A stretch of 44,813 bases of DNA from Spirochaetales bacterium (GCA_027021365.1 JALUUM010000025.1:1-44813); one strand, 5' to 3'. Shown: positions 1 to 8,200, counted from the stretch's first letter. Translations and numbers: made by a program. Notes: generated by a model from the sequence alone, not told the origin.

Positions 1-16
1 TCAAACTCTCCGTTAT
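1..16 (-). rRNA. 16S rRNA gene, extreme 5' end (cut by window edge)
   Basis: Read on the minus strand, the first bases of the window end in GGAGAGTTTGA, the nearly universal start of bacterial 16S rRNA (the 27F primer site begins AGAGTTTGA). Only about 16 bases are inside the window, so the mature 5' end cannot be fixed exactly. The call is supported by what lies upstream: a strong promoter at 149-176 and a boxA-like element at 99-109, the normal layout of an rRNA operon leader. Confidence 0.8.
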
Positions 17-98
17 TTTCTATGACATGCCATAAAGACATGCCAACTATTCCTTACCTAGCCTCTTAAATCCCTTCCCTTATCCCCCTTCCCTTTCC

Positions 99-109
99 TG
101 TCAAAGACC
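99..109 (-). promoter_or_regulatory. boxA-like antitermination site in the rrn leader
   Basis: The minus strand reads GGTCTTTGACA, close to the rRNA boxA consensus (TGCTCTTTGANAA) bound by NusB/NusE. It lies between the rrn promoter and the 16S start, where boxA normally occurs. The leader also carries an 8-bp direct repeat, GACATGCC at 24-31 and 37-44 on the plus strand, just upstream of 16S, which may belong to the pre-rRNA processing stem. Neither role can be shown from this strand alone. Confidence 0.5.
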
Positions 110-148
110 TTCTTATCTCCACCCGGCCCTCCGCCAGGCGAACTATAA

Positions 149-176
149 TCTATACTCTTTGTCTTCAATTAGTCAA
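149..176 (-). promoter_or_regulatory. rRNA operon promoter with UP-like element
   Basis: On the minus strand TTGACT (171-176) is followed after 16 bp by TATAGA (149-154). Directly upstream of the -35 is an A/T-only tract (about 181-194) that could act as an UP element; it overlaps the last codons of the CDP-alcohol phosphatidyltransferase gene. The predicted start gives a leader of about 125 nt before 16S. Confidence 0.65.
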
Positions 177-186
177 GATGAAATTA

Positions 187-762
187 TTATTTTTGAAGCT
201 TTGACAATGATAGAATATAGTCAATCAAAGACCATATCGCTATTAAACCTGCCAAGATAAAAACAATTTCTATATACAAGCCTATTGTAATAATCTTATC
301 GCTCAAAATCAAGAGTTTCTTTAAAGAAATGAAAATTAAACCGAGAAAACCTGAAAACCAATATACCCATGCCTTTATCTTTCCGCTTACCCTTGCTCCC
401 ATAGTGAAATTCTTATGAAGCGCAAGTTGTCTGATAAAACCTACACCAAGGTCTCTGTACAGCAGAACCAGAAATATCCAGGGTTGCATTATCCCCGCAA
501 TGGTAAATGAAAAGAAATAGGTCAACCTGCTGAAGGAATCAGCAAAGGGATCAAGAAGTTTACCCCTTTCACTCACAAGGTCGTATTTTCTCGCCACCAT
601 ACCATCTAGGAGGTCTGAAAGCTCCATTACAAGAAAAATTATCCATACACCAACTAACGATACAAATTTGAGTTCTGGGAAAACGGAGTCCATAAAGAAA
701 AAGACAAAGAAAAGGGGAGCAAGAAAAATTCTCAAGTATGTAAGCATATCAGGTGCCTTCAA
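187..762 (-). CDS. CDP-alcohol phosphatidyltransferase (PgsA-like)
   Basis: This 191-residue integral membrane enzyme should transfer a phosphatidyl group from CDP-diacylglycerol to an alcohol such as glycerol 3-phosphate, making phospholipid head groups. The family signature D-x2-D-G-x2-A-R-x8-G-x3-D-x3-D is visible around residues 50-73 (SDLLDGMVARKYD, then GKLLDPFAD). Several hydrophobic helices follow, and the length is usual for PgsA. The start is a TTG: AAGGAAGGA lies 8 bp upstream, and MKAPDMLTYLRIF matches how family members begin. A perfect TATAAT lies at 802-807 on the minus strand, but I see no good -35. The gene runs head-to-head with a second enzyme of the same superfamily. The exact alcohol acceptor cannot be told from sequence. 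Confidence 0.85.
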   Translation of the reverse strand: MKAPDMLTYLRIFLAPLFFVFFFMDSVFPELKFVSLVGVWIIFLVMELSDLLDGMVARKYDLVSERGKLLDPFADSFSRLTYFFSFTIAGIMQPWIFLVLLYRDLGVGFIRQLALHKNFTMGARVSGKIKAWVYWFSGFLGLIFISLKKLLILSDKIITIGLYIEIVFILAGLIAIWSLIDYILSLSKLQK

Positions 763-903
763 TATTCATCCTTCCTTTTTCATCCTTGCTTTCGACTCAC
801 TATTATACATTCTAGATAAAGGGTAGTTTTAGTCAATCCCACCTCCGTGGCAAACGGCAAGGAAACAACCATTATAATTCGAATATTCCCGATTCGGCTA
901 TGC

Positions 904-932
904 TTGACATACCGGATACTCTGACTTATGTT
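904..932 (+). promoter_or_regulatory. Promoter for the second CDP-alcohol phosphatidyltransferase, apparently leaderless
   Basis: TTGACA (904-909), a 17-bp spacer and TATGTT (927-932). Seven bases after the -10 comes the ATG at 940, so the expected transcription start falls on or next to the start codon. The ATG at 928 overlaps the -10 box and would not be transcribed from this promoter. Confidence 0.6.
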
Positions 933-939
933 CAGTAGA

Positions 940-1713
940 ATGGAAAAACACGATTCACTCACAGCTGGTATCATAAGAACGATAGTTGTCCTATTCTCTG
1001 CAAATGCCGTGATCTTCGGTACACTATCCTTTTTATTTGACATAACCTATGAACTTATTCTTTGGTTCTACTCCGTGCTTATCCTATACCATTTCATCCT
1101 CTTCATATTCCTCCTATCCATGAAAGAGAGCTTCTACATGGAATCGACCGGCAAACCGCTTGAACGTATCAATATATCTAATATACTCACAATTTCCAGG
1201 CTGAGCTCCATCCCAACGATAATATTCATCTATCTTGCCGACGGAAACGAGACGATGGGAATAATTCTTATAGTGCTCCTTTCAATTATCTTTTTCACAG
1301 ACCTCCTGGATGGCTTCCTGGCAAGAAAGCTCAACCAGGTAACGAGGATAGGGAGATACATGGATTCTATTAGCGATTACCTGATTATTTTCTCGATAGC
1401 AATAATCTTTCTCCACTCTGAACTTATCCCCCTGTGGTTTTTCACCCTTCTCATTCTAAGGCTCTTCATTCAAGCCGGGGGAATGGGCATAATCCTCTTA
1501 AGAAGGGGCTCTGTGGAACCGGAAACGTCCTTCCTCGGAAAGACATCGATCTTTGCTACAATGAGTCTCTTTATACTTGAAATTTTCAAGTACCTGAAGG
1601 TACCGTACATCAGCAGCAATTCGGTAATGACACCTCTCGAATACATCGTAGGAATAGTTCTCGTAGTTTCGATATTCGACAAATTTGTCTTCTTGAGTAA
1701 AAGAATCATTTGA
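940..1713 (+). CDS. CDP-alcohol phosphatidyltransferase, long form
   Basis: A 257-residue multi-pass membrane protein of the CDP-alcohol phosphatidyltransferase family. The signature reads TDLLDGFLARKLN, then GRYMDSISD, with all the metal-binding aspartates present. Two extra N-terminal membrane helices of about 65 residues precede the catalytic core, which starts near ISNILTISRLSSIPTIIF, so it is longer than PgsA. That size and layout fit phosphatidylserine, phosphatidylcholine or inositol-phosphate type synthases as well as a PgsA paralogue; I cannot choose. The upstream in-frame ATG at 928 lies inside the -10 box of the promoter at 904-932, so I place the start at 940 (MEKHDSLTAG). No Shine-Dalgarno sequence precedes either ATG. 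Confidence 0.82.
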   Translation: MEKHDSLTAGIIRTIVVLFSANAVIFGTLSFLFDITYELILWFYSVLILYHFILFIFLLSMKESFYMESTGKPLERINISNILTISRLSSIPTIIFIYLADGNETMGIILIVLLSIIFFTDLLDGFLARKLNQVTRIGRYMDSISDYLIIFSIAIIFLHSELIPLWFFTLLILRLFIQAGGMGIILLRRGSVEPETSFLGKTSIFATMSLFILEIFKYLKVPYISSNSVMTPLEYIVGIVLVVSIFDKFVFLSKRII

Positions 1714-1743
1714 CATGAGAACTTATAAGGAGAGTCCTTCTAT

Positions 1744-2088
1744 CTAAGCCGTTTCGTCTTTCCATGAAGCATTTTTCAGTGTACCGCTGCGGTAAGTTCG
1801 CTTTACATCGTTATGCTTCTCCACTCTCATATCGAGAAGGGATTCCAGATTGGGGTAAGTGTAAAAGACCGAGTAACCCGATTTGATCTTTTTTTCGATG
1901 AGAAGTCGGATCTTGCGTTGATATTCAGCATGGTTTGAAAATGTATAGGTTTTTTGTCTTCCTGCTCTCTGGTTCTTTCCCCAGATCACGGTAATACAGA
2001 AATCTCCGAAGAGGTTACCCTGATAATCATGTATGTAGTAGTAGAGAAAATCTCCTCTTTCATTCAATTTCCCCAGTGCACAGATCAT
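1744..2088 (-). CDS. Small WGR-domain protein
   Basis: A 114-residue protein in which nearly the whole length looks like one WGR domain: the block LFGDFCITVIWGKNQRAGRQ, then a charged helix (YQRKIRLLIEKKIKSGY). Tryptophan-glycine near the turn, and K-x2-GY at the end, are WGR hallmarks. In PARPs and in bacterial MolR-type proteins WGR domains bind nucleic acid ends; a stand-alone short version may bind DNA or RNA, which is inference. It follows the membrane-protein gene at 2197-3003 after 108 bp and may be the last gene of the thrS operon. There is no clear Shine-Dalgarno sequence before the ATG. Third motif residue K replaces the usual R (WGK for WGR). Confidence 0.65.
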   Translation of the reverse strand: MICALGKLNERGDFLYYYIHDYQGNLFGDFCITVIWGKNQRAGRQKTYTFSNHAEYQRKIRLLIEKKIKSGYSVFYTYPNLESLLDMRVEKHNDVKRTYRSGTLKNASWKDETA

Positions 2089-2196
2089 TATATGAAGATT
2101 ATCGGTAAAAAATCACTTTTCCGTTAAAAGCGGTATCAAGTTACCCGCTCATAAGCCCAATAAGCACCAACCATCGTGGGGCAGACTCTCGAAAGG

Positions 2197-3003
2197 TTAA
2201 CGCTCCACAATCTGGATTCCCCCGTCATTCTGCAAAAGGAGACTGTAGGTGGCCATCTTTCTAGCCCGTTTTGCAGAAATATCTATCTGTACTGTCTTTA
2301 CCCCGGGAATGTAGCTTTCATACTTCTCGTAATAACCGTAGAGCCTCTCTGATATTCCCGTGGGAAAGGGGAAATAATAGCCTGTATCGGTCTGCTTAAG
2401 GACTCTCTTACTCCCCTCCTTTACGAAACTGAAAGCTGTAACACCCTCAAACCGGTACCACGTCTTGGCCCCGAGAAATACGTACCAGTCGTCAAATATC
2501 ACTTCCTTTACAATCGGAGCGAAGTACTCACCCTTCAGACTTACAATCACTGTCTCCCTTTCATTCCTTGTAACCTCAAGTTTCATAGTGTCGTTAGCCG
2601 CCTCCAGAACCCTAACCGATGCAATCTCCCTCTCACCTGTAAAGGAGCTGAAAGCCTGAAGAAACAGCATTAGTGAAAGTACGGCAATGAATGATAGAAT
2701 GAGGAGCGGAGCACCGATCGCTTTTCTGAATCTCAATACGAGAAAGAAAACCACCGATACCACGGAAAAGAGATAGACAATCCTTATATCAAGTATTTTT
2801 TCGGGCCCCGGGATAAATACCGCGCAGAGGCTGAAAACAATGGCTATGGAAAGATAAACCGTAACCAGGGTCCACTTGATGCTCCTGGCCCTCTCCCTTA
2901 CAAGAGATTTCGGCACCCTCCGAGTAGCCCTTGCTAAGGATGCACCGAAAAAGATTGCTGACAATGTCACCCAGAAGAATGGGTCTGAAAAAACCCTGCT
3001 CAT
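2197..3003 (-). CDS. Membrane protein of unknown function
   Basis: I do not recognise this 268-residue protein. The first 120 residues hold four likely transmembrane helices (about 8-25, 43-65, 72-90 and 98-115), with a basic loop rich in Arg between the first two. The remaining 150 residues are soluble, beta-rich and charged, and end in a short Asp/Gly turn (LLQNDGGIQIVER). The N-terminal four-helix part and C-terminal globular domain suggest a membrane-anchored binding domain. AGGG lies close to the ATG. It is 46 bp after the M32 carboxypeptidase and on the same strand, so it is probably in the thrS operon. Confidence 0.6.
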   Translation of the reverse strand: MSRVFSDPFFWVTLSAIFFGASLARATRRVPKSLVRERARSIKWTLVTVYLSIAIVFSLCAVFIPGPEKILDIRIVYLFSVVSVVFFLVLRFRKAIGAPLLILSFIAVLSLMLFLQAFSSFTGEREIASVRVLEAANDTMKLEVTRNERETVIVSLKGEYFAPIVKEVIFDDWYVFLGAKTWYRFEGVTAFSFVKEGSKRVLKQTDTGYYFPFPTGISERLYGYYEKYESYIPGVKTVQIDISAKRARKMATYSLLLQNDGGIQIVER

Positions 3004-3049
3004 AGGACCCTACTAGAAAAGTTCAAAAAATCTGCCTGCCAACGGACAT

Positions 3050-4567
3050 TCAATAAATATCCTGATACTTACCCTCCAGGTACTTCATGAAATAATCCGG
3101 ATCGAGAGTTTCCCCCGTCACTTCCATGCATAATTTTGTGGCGGGATACACACGGCCATGCCTGTGTATCTTTTCCCTCAGCCACGAAAGCACCACTTGA
3201 AGGTTGCCCTTACCGATTTCATCTTCCAATCCTGGTATCTCGCTCTTCATCTTTGCAAAGAACTGGGCACTGTAGAGATTACCCAGCGAGTATGTTGGGA
3301 AATATCCGAAGTAGCCATGTGACCAGTGGATATCCTGAAGCACACCATCTGCATCATTGGGAGGTTTTATCCCGAGAAGCCCTGAGTATTCACTGTTCCA
3401 GGCCTCGGGAAGGTCCTGTACCTTCAATTTACCATTCAAGAGTTCACGCTCCAGCTTGAAACGTATGATGATATGAAGATTGTAGGTAACTTCGTCCGCT
3501 TCCACCCTTATCAGCGAGGGTGTTATTTCATTGATACCTCTGTAGAAATCTTCCAGGCTCACATCGGAAAGTTCTCCGGGAAAGGTTTCTTTCAGTTTCG
3601 GGAAATATGCCTTCCAGAAGGGCAGGCTTCTCCCCACGAGGTTTTCCCACATTCTCGACTGCGATTCATGGATCCCCATGGAGGTGCCGTCTGCAAGGAT
3701 GCCAATAAGCTTTTCCGAAAAACCCTGTTCATATAGGCCGTGGCCACCCTCGTGTATTATTCCGAAGAGCCCACTCTTGAAATCTTTCTCGTTGTACCGT
3801 GTAGTAAGCCTCACATCGGCAAAACCAAGTGAGGTGGTAAAGGGATGGGCCGATACATCGAGCCTTCCCCTCTCGAAATCAAAGCCCATTTCCCCAAGGA
3901 TAAAACGCCCGAATTCCTCCTGTTTCTTCCTGTCGAAACTTCGGTAGAGAAAATCGTTATTCACCTTCTTTCCCGAAGCAACTATGCGTTTTACGAATTC
4001 TTTTATTCTACCCTCGAACCTTTCAAATACTGATAGAAGTTCTTCCGTCTTCATCCATGGCTCATAGGAATCGAGTAATGCATCGTACCTCTCCTTTTCG
4101 TAACCTATGAGGTCTGCAATCTCACATTTAAGGCTCAGCACCTTTTCCAGATGCGGCTTGAAGATGGAAAAATCGGATGCCTTCCTTGCCTCCACCCATC
4201 TGGACTGCGAAATGCTTGCCTCCCGTGCATACTCCTCTACCAGCTTTTTCGGAAGTTTTGTTTCCCTCTTGTAGAATCTGGCGATCTCACGTACAAATGC
4301 ATTATCAATCTCTTCAAGACCGTCAATCACCAGGTCGGCGGATAGATTTTCCAAATCGACACCGAGCTTCTCCAGAATGTTTCCCACTTCGGCAGATGTA
4401 ATCCTTTCGTGGATCATTCCTTCCACAATGGACTGCTGTTCTGCCCTGTCGTTAAGAGCCCCGGGGGGCATGTAAGTCTCCTGATCCCAGCCAAGGGCAG
4501 CCGATATTTCGCTAAGCCTGTAAATTTCCCTGTCTATCTCTCTTAATCTCTCTATTGCCTCTTTCAC
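3050..4567 (-). CDS. M32 family metallocarboxypeptidase (carboxypeptidase Taq type)
   Basis: A 505-residue cytosolic zinc carboxypeptidase that trims C-terminal residues from peptides. The zinc motif HEGGH is at residues 272-276, with the third ligand likely Glu in GIHESQSRMWEN about 25 residues on. These motifs and the all-helical, full-length sequence (family usually 490-510) make the family firm. The start is GTG at 4567, preceded by GGAGGT at good spacing; the first residues MKEAIERLREIDREI fit family N-termini. The gene is 34 bp after the ATP-cone/kinase gene in the thrS-led operon. Confidence 0.92.
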   Translation of the reverse strand: MKEAIERLREIDREIYRLSEISAALGWDQETYMPPGALNDRAEQQSIVEGMIHERITSAEVGNILEKLGVDLENLSADLVIDGLEEIDNAFVREIARFYKRETKLPKKLVEEYAREASISQSRWVEARKASDFSIFKPHLEKVLSLKCEIADLIGYEKERYDALLDSYEPWMKTEELLSVFERFEGRIKEFVKRIVASGKKVNNDFLYRSFDRKKQEEFGRFILGEMGFDFERGRLDVSAHPFTTSLGFADVRLTTRYNEKDFKSGLFGIIHEGGHGLYEQGFSEKLIGILADGTSMGIHESQSRMWENLVGRSLPFWKAYFPKLKETFPGELSDVSLEDFYRGINEITPSLIRVEADEVTYNLHIIIRFKLERELLNGKLKVQDLPEAWNSEYSGLLGIKPPNDADGVLQDIHWSHGYFGYFPTYSLGNLYSAQFFAKMKSEIPGLEDEIGKGNLQVVLSWLREKIHRHGRVYPATKLCMEVTGETLDPDYFMKYLEGKYQDIY

Positions 4568-4601
4568 CTTTACCTCCGACTCATTTTGTTATCATTTTGA
4601 A

Positions 4602-5933
4602 TCAGTATTCATAAGAACTTCCGCCAATGAACTCTCTAAGAAGCGAGTTCTCCGGGATGATCGATTCATCCTCCCAGGCAGGAATTTCATCAAAAATCTT
4701 CTTTACACGAAGAGCCCTCTCGTAGGCATCCTCTCTCTCCGTATCACCTTCAAACTTCTCTATGAACCCGGGAAAGAGGCTTCCGAGTCTCGCCTTCATA
4801 ACCGGAAGCTCGTATGCGAGATAGCTGTTCACAATGACATGGGCGTCTCGCAGTTTCGATATTATGTAACGGAGTTCGGAACGCCTTACGAGGTGCCAGT
4901 GTGCAATAGTCTTCTCGGGGCTGTAATTCCTGAACTGCATATCCCGCACCATTCTCCTGAGCATCCTGATATCGGCCCACCTTACGAAGCGATGCTCCCT
5001 GTCCTTGACCTGGGAAAGGGTCTCGATATACAGTTTGAACTTCTTTTCCTCCGGTATTTCACCGGTCATCTCGGGGAACATGCCGTGTAAAGAATCAATA
5101 AGGATTATATCCTTTTCCTCGAGTTTGAGCCTTTTAAGCACACCCTCACGCTTTCCCGTCTTGAAATTGTAGTAGGGAATCTCCACCTCTTTCCCCTCGA
5201 TGAGCATGGAGAGGTGCTTCCTTATCAGGGGAAGATCAAGCGCCTGAGGCGTCTCGTAGTCGTAGTCACCTGTTATATCCTTCGGTTGATAGTCGAGGTC
5301 GAGAAAGTAGTTGTCCACATTCAGGGGGACGAATCGAACCCTGTCATCCTTCAACCTCTCGGTTATCTTGATAGTTGTCGTCGTTTTGCCCGACGACGAG
5401 GGTCCTGCAATAATGGCCACCTTTATCTCACCGAGCCTTGCCCGTATCCGCCTTGCTGCCTCGTCAACCTCCGACTCGTAGAATGCCTCGGACTCCTCGA
5501 TGAGTTCCGGGTAACGTCCCTTCTCTATTGCATCCTTAACCTGGGAAAGCATTACACAGTCGTGATCCACAGACCAGGAAAGGGCCTCCCAGAGCTTCCT
5601 GTAGGGAATATTCTCCGATGAGTAGGTGAGCGACTTTTTCCCTTCCCGTTTAAGGGCATGCTCGTACCTGTAAAGGATATACGCCTTTGCCGTTTTGGCG
5701 TGTCCCCGTTCGATGAGCGCCTTCTCCACCAGGTCCTGAACCTCTTCCACCGTCGGGTAGGTTCCGTCCTTCTTTCTCGCCTCAAGCATCTCGATTACGT
5801 CGTCTGTAACCCGTTCTGCCTCGTTTCTGTCTCTTCCGCCAACCGCAACTGCTGCCTGCAGTACGGCAAAGGTTATCTTTTCCCTGTTAAAGGGTACGAC
5901 ACGGCCATCCCGTTTTACGATTTTTTCGATCAT
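4602..5933 (-). CDS. ATP-cone plus uridine-kinase/phosphoribulokinase-like nucleoside kinase
   Basis: A 443-residue two-domain protein. Residues 1-95 are an ATP-cone (IEKIVKRDGRVVPFNREKI, then EVQDLVEKALIERG), the allosteric ATP/dATP-binding module known from ribonucleotide reductases and NrdR. Residues 170-400 are a P-loop kinase of the uridine kinase/PRK superfamily with Walker A GPSSSGKTT at 177-185 and a DSLHGMFPEM segment near the active site. Proteins with this architecture are usually annotated as uridine kinase or nucleoside kinase; the phosphorylated substrate is not proven. The ATP-cone suggests regulation by nucleotide level. The gene follows thrS after 26 bp that contain a short tandem repeat. 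Confidence 0.82.
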   Translation of the reverse strand: MIEKIVKRDGRVVPFNREKITFAVLQAAVAVGGRDRNEAERVTDDVIEMLEARKKDGTYPTVEEVQDLVEKALIERGHAKTAKAYILYRYEHALKREGKKSLTYSSENIPYRKLWEALSWSVDHDCVMLSQVKDAIEKGRYPELIEESEAFYESEVDEAARRIRARLGEIKVAIIAGPSSSGKTTTTIKITERLKDDRVRFVPLNVDNYFLDLDYQPKDITGDYDYETPQALDLPLIRKHLSMLIEGKEVEIPYYNFKTGKREGVLKRLKLEEKDIILIDSLHGMFPEMTGEIPEEKKFKLYIETLSQVKDREHRFVRWADIRMLRRMVRDMQFRNYSPEKTIAHWHLVRRSELRYIISKLRDAHVIVNSYLAYELPVMKARLGSLFPGFIEKFEGDTEREDAYERALRVKKIFDEIPAWEDESIIPENSLLREFIGGSSYEY

Positions 5934-5935
5934 TT

Positions 5936-5963
5936 TTTCCCGCTCTAACCTTTCCCGCTCTAA
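5936..5963. repeat. 15-bp-period tandem duplication across the thrS stop codon
   Basis: TTTCCCGCTCTAA occurs at 5936-5948 and again at 5951-5963. The second copy contains the thrS stop codon; the first lies in the ribosome-binding region of the next gene. It looks like a small slippage duplication that lengthened the intergenic spacer. On the minus strand both copies offer a GCGGGA sequence upstream of the next ATG. Confidence 0.8.
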
Positions 5964-7708
5964 GTTATAACCTTATTATCAACCTTTTCATGCAGTTCTT
6001 CAATAAGACTTTCTATAGCAACAAGATTTTTCTTTTCACCGCTCCTCAAGCGGAGAGAGACCAGCTTGTCCCTTTCCTCCTTCTCCCCCAGTATTATCAT
6101 GTATGGAATCTTTTCATTCTGGGCGTTTCTTATCTTTGCATTCAGCCTGTTATCCGAGAGATCAGCCTCTGTCCGGAACCCCTCGCCACGGAGCTTCTCT
6201 TCGACAGATTTTGCATAATCATAGAAGTTCTCTGCAATTGGAATGACCTTTACCTGTACCGGTGCAAGCCATAGGGGGAAGGCTCCGCCAAAATGTTCTA
6301 TCAACACGCCAAAGAACCTCTCCAGTGAACCAAGAAGGGCACGATGCACCATGTAGGGTCGCTTTTCCTTTCCATCGTGATCCACGAATTTCATATCAAA
6401 ACGTTCGGGTAGGTTGAAATCGAACTGTATCGTAGTCATCTGCCATTCCCGTCCAAGGGCATCCCTTATCTTTAGGTCTATCTTTGGCCCGTAGAAAGCT
6501 CCGCCACCTTCGTCTGTCACATAGGATATTCCCTCTCTCTCAATAGCCTTTTTAAGAGAACCTATTGCCCTTTCCCAATCCTCATCCTTGCCCACACTCT
6601 TCTCCGGTTTGGTTGCAAGGTATGCCTTTATTTCCTTGAAACCAAAGGCATCCCATATGTTGAGTGAAAACCTTAAGACCTCGAGTATCTCCTCCTCTAT
6701 CTGGTCGGGAGTGCAGATGATATGAGCATCGTCCTGAGTAAAACCACGAACACGCAAAAGGCCATGAAGCACCCCGGAGCGTTCATACCTGTAAACTGTC
6801 CCCAGTTCCGCCCACCGGAGGGGAAGTTCCCTGTAGGACCTCATCCGCGATTTATAGATGAGTATGTGGAACGGACAGTTCATGGGTTTAATGTAATAAT
6901 CGACCTTGTCTATCTCCATCGGTGAATACATGTTTTCCGAGTAGAAGTCGAGGTGCCCGGATGTCTTCCAGAGCCAGGATTTTCCTATATGAGGGGTGTA
7001 GAGCAGGTCATAGCCGTTCCTGAAATGTTCCTGCCTCCAGAAGTCTTCGATAATGGAGCGTATCCTTCCTCCCCTGGGATGCCAGTATATGAGGCCTGCC
7101 CCCGCCTCCTCATGAATGGAAAAGAGGTCGAGCTCTTTTCCAAGCCTTCTATGGTCCCTCTTTTCCACCTCCTTCAGGTGATTCAAGTAGGTTCGAAGCT
7201 CCTTGGGACTCTCCCAGGCAGTTCCGTATATCCTTTGAAGCATCTGCCTCTTTTCGTCTCCCTTCCAGTATGCTCCTGCAACGGAGAGCAACTTGAAGGC
7301 ATCGGGGTTCAATTCCTCGGTGCTTTCCACGTGCGGCCCCCTGCAGAGATCTGTAAAAGTATCCTGGGTATACGTTGAAATTTCCTCATCCTCCGGCAAC
7401 TCCTCTATGAGTTCAAGCTTGTAGGGCTGATCCTTAAAGAGTTCTCTGGCTTCCTCTCTCGATATGACCTTTTTCACGAATCTATGATTTCCTTTGATGA
7501 TTTCTTTCATATGTTTCTCTATCTTCTCCAGATCTTCGCTGGTAAGAGACCTCGGTAGCTCGAAGTCATAGTAGAAGCCATTCTCTATTGCGGGACCTAT
7601 GGCTATCTTTGCATCCTGGAACATCTCCATAACAGCCTGGGCCATAACATGAGACGTGGAATGCCTGATCCTTAATAGTTTTTCCTCTCTCTTCTCTTTC
7701 TTATCCAT
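5960..7708 (-). CDS. thrS: Threonyl-tRNA synthetase, short form without TGS domain
   Basis: This 582-residue class II synthetase charges tRNA-Thr. The N-terminal part is the editing (SAD) domain (HSTSHVMAQAVMEMFQ; later TDLCRGPHVEST). The catalytic core carries motif 2 (YRYERSGVLHGLLRVRGF) and motif 3 (LGSLERFFGVLIEHFGG), followed by the anticodon-binding domain (APVQVKVIPIA to the end). The roughly 60-residue TGS domain found at the N-terminus of most bacterial ThrRS is missing, as in Borrelia. An in-frame start exists at 7750, but AGGAGGA sits just upstream of the ATG at 7708 (MDKKEKREEK), so I use 7708. Expression is governed by the T-box leader directly upstream. Confidence 0.96.
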   Translation of the reverse strand: MDKKEKREEKLLRIRHSTSHVMAQAVMEMFQDAKIAIGPAIENGFYYDFELPRSLTSEDLEKIEKHMKEIIKGNHRFVKKVISREEARELFKDQPYKLELIEELPEDEEISTYTQDTFTDLCRGPHVESTEELNPDAFKLLSVAGAYWKGDEKRQMLQRIYGTAWESPKELRTYLNHLKEVEKRDHRRLGKELDLFSIHEEAGAGLIYWHPRGGRIRSIIEDFWRQEHFRNGYDLLYTPHIGKSWLWKTSGHLDFYSENMYSPMEIDKVDYYIKPMNCPFHILIYKSRMRSYRELPLRWAELGTVYRYERSGVLHGLLRVRGFTQDDAHIICTPDQIEEEILEVLRFSLNIWDAFGFKEIKAYLATKPEKSVGKDEDWERAIGSLKKAIEREGISYVTDEGGGAFYGPKIDLKIRDALGREWQMTTIQFDFNLPERFDMKFVDHDGKEKRPYMVHRALLGSLERFFGVLIEHFGGAFPLWLAPVQVKVIPIAENFYDYAKSVEEKLRGEGFRTEADLSDNRLNAKIRNAQNEKIPYMIILGEKEERDKLVSLRLRSGEKKNLVAIESLIEELHEKVDNKVIT

Positions 7709-7751
7709 TATAAAATCCTCCTCATAACGATCATCAATAAAAATAATCAAT

Positions 7752-7810
7752 AAAAAAAGCCTCTATGACTTCCATCCTCACTTTACCGTAAGGACGAAAG
7801 GCATAAAGGC
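7752..7810 (-). terminator. T-box regulated intrinsic terminator of thrS
   Basis: On the minus strand GCCTTTATG near 7810 pairs with CATAGAGGC near 7760, and CTTTCGTCCTTAC pairs with GTGAGGATGGAAG, allowing G-U pairs. The long hairpin is followed by seven T (7752-7758). It overlaps sequence just 3' of the T-box, so it is mutually exclusive with the antiterminator, as expected for transcription attenuation. Confidence 0.88.
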
Positions 7811-8139
7811 CTTCCGCGGTTCCACCTTACTTCACGCCCCCCTGCACCTCTTCAAATGCACCGCTTCATGCAAGGGGGTGCGTGCTCTCCTCTTGAACCC
7901 GATTTACGGCGGGCTGCCGGCGACTCCTTACTCTGCAGGATTGTCACAGGCTCCATTGAAGCCTGACTTAAAAGTCCAATTCAGCCAGGTTAATTCAAGC
8001 AAGTAATCCTGGCCTGTCAAACCTGCATTTCCGGATGCAGCTCAGGAGTGGTTTTCGGCGATCCTCTGCCAGGTTCCTTCCAGCCGTGAGAACCCTCTCT
8101 CTCGACACGGTGCTTCGCCTACTCGTCTCCGTCACAGCT
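7752..8139 (-). promoter_or_regulatory. T-box riboswitch (tRNA-Thr sensing leader) controlling thrS
   Basis: The leader holds the T-box core AAGGTGGAACCGCGG (7814-7828, minus strand), whose TGGA bulge pairs with the free 3' end of uncharged tRNA. Stem I can be drawn: AGCT (8136-8139) with AGCT (8039-8042), GGAG (8127-8130) with CTCC (8045-8048), and GGCG (8116-8119) with CGCC (8057-8060). The GAGTA of the kink-turn region and an AGAGAG plus GGCTGGAAGG distal part match the class. In the specifier loop GAAAACCA, the codon is ACC (8050-8052), threonine, followed by the conserved A. Uncharged tRNA-Thr (GGU) should therefore stabilise antitermination and turn on the operon. This region, with 8201-8318, accounts for the only gene-free stretch longer than 300 bp in the window. 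Confidence 0.95.
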
Positions 8140-8149
8140 TTGATAGTAA

Positions 8150-8178
8150 TAGATAATAAAATTGATGAACTCTGTCAA
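8150..8178 (-). promoter_or_regulatory. Promoter of the thrS T-box leader
   Basis: A perfect TTGACA (8173-8178, minus strand) sits about 35 bp before the foot of Stem I. The -10 is less clear: TATCTA at 17 bp spacing or TATTAT at 14 bp. Transcription would begin near 8145, just ahead of Stem I. Confidence 0.55.
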
Positions 8179-8200
8179 GAAGAGTGTCCCCCAGACAATG

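Noticed and set aside
24..44. GACATGCC direct repeat as a CRISPR-like or mobile-element signal
   Set aside because: Only two short copies, inside the rrn leader. It is better explained as part of pre-rRNA processing or chance.
780..1043. Minus-strand open frame of 87 codons between the two phosphatidyltransferase genes
   Set aside because: It overlaps the start of the plus-strand gene and both promoters; composition and lack of a ribosome-binding site make it a shadow.
3136..4401. Several long plus-strand frames opposite the M32 carboxypeptidase
   Set aside because: They are antisense shadows of a strongly conserved enzyme, with no family resemblance of their own.
7709..7750. Longer start of thrS
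   Set aside because: AGGAGGA sits right before the ATG at 7708. The 14 extra residues would be translated from the region just after the T-box terminator.
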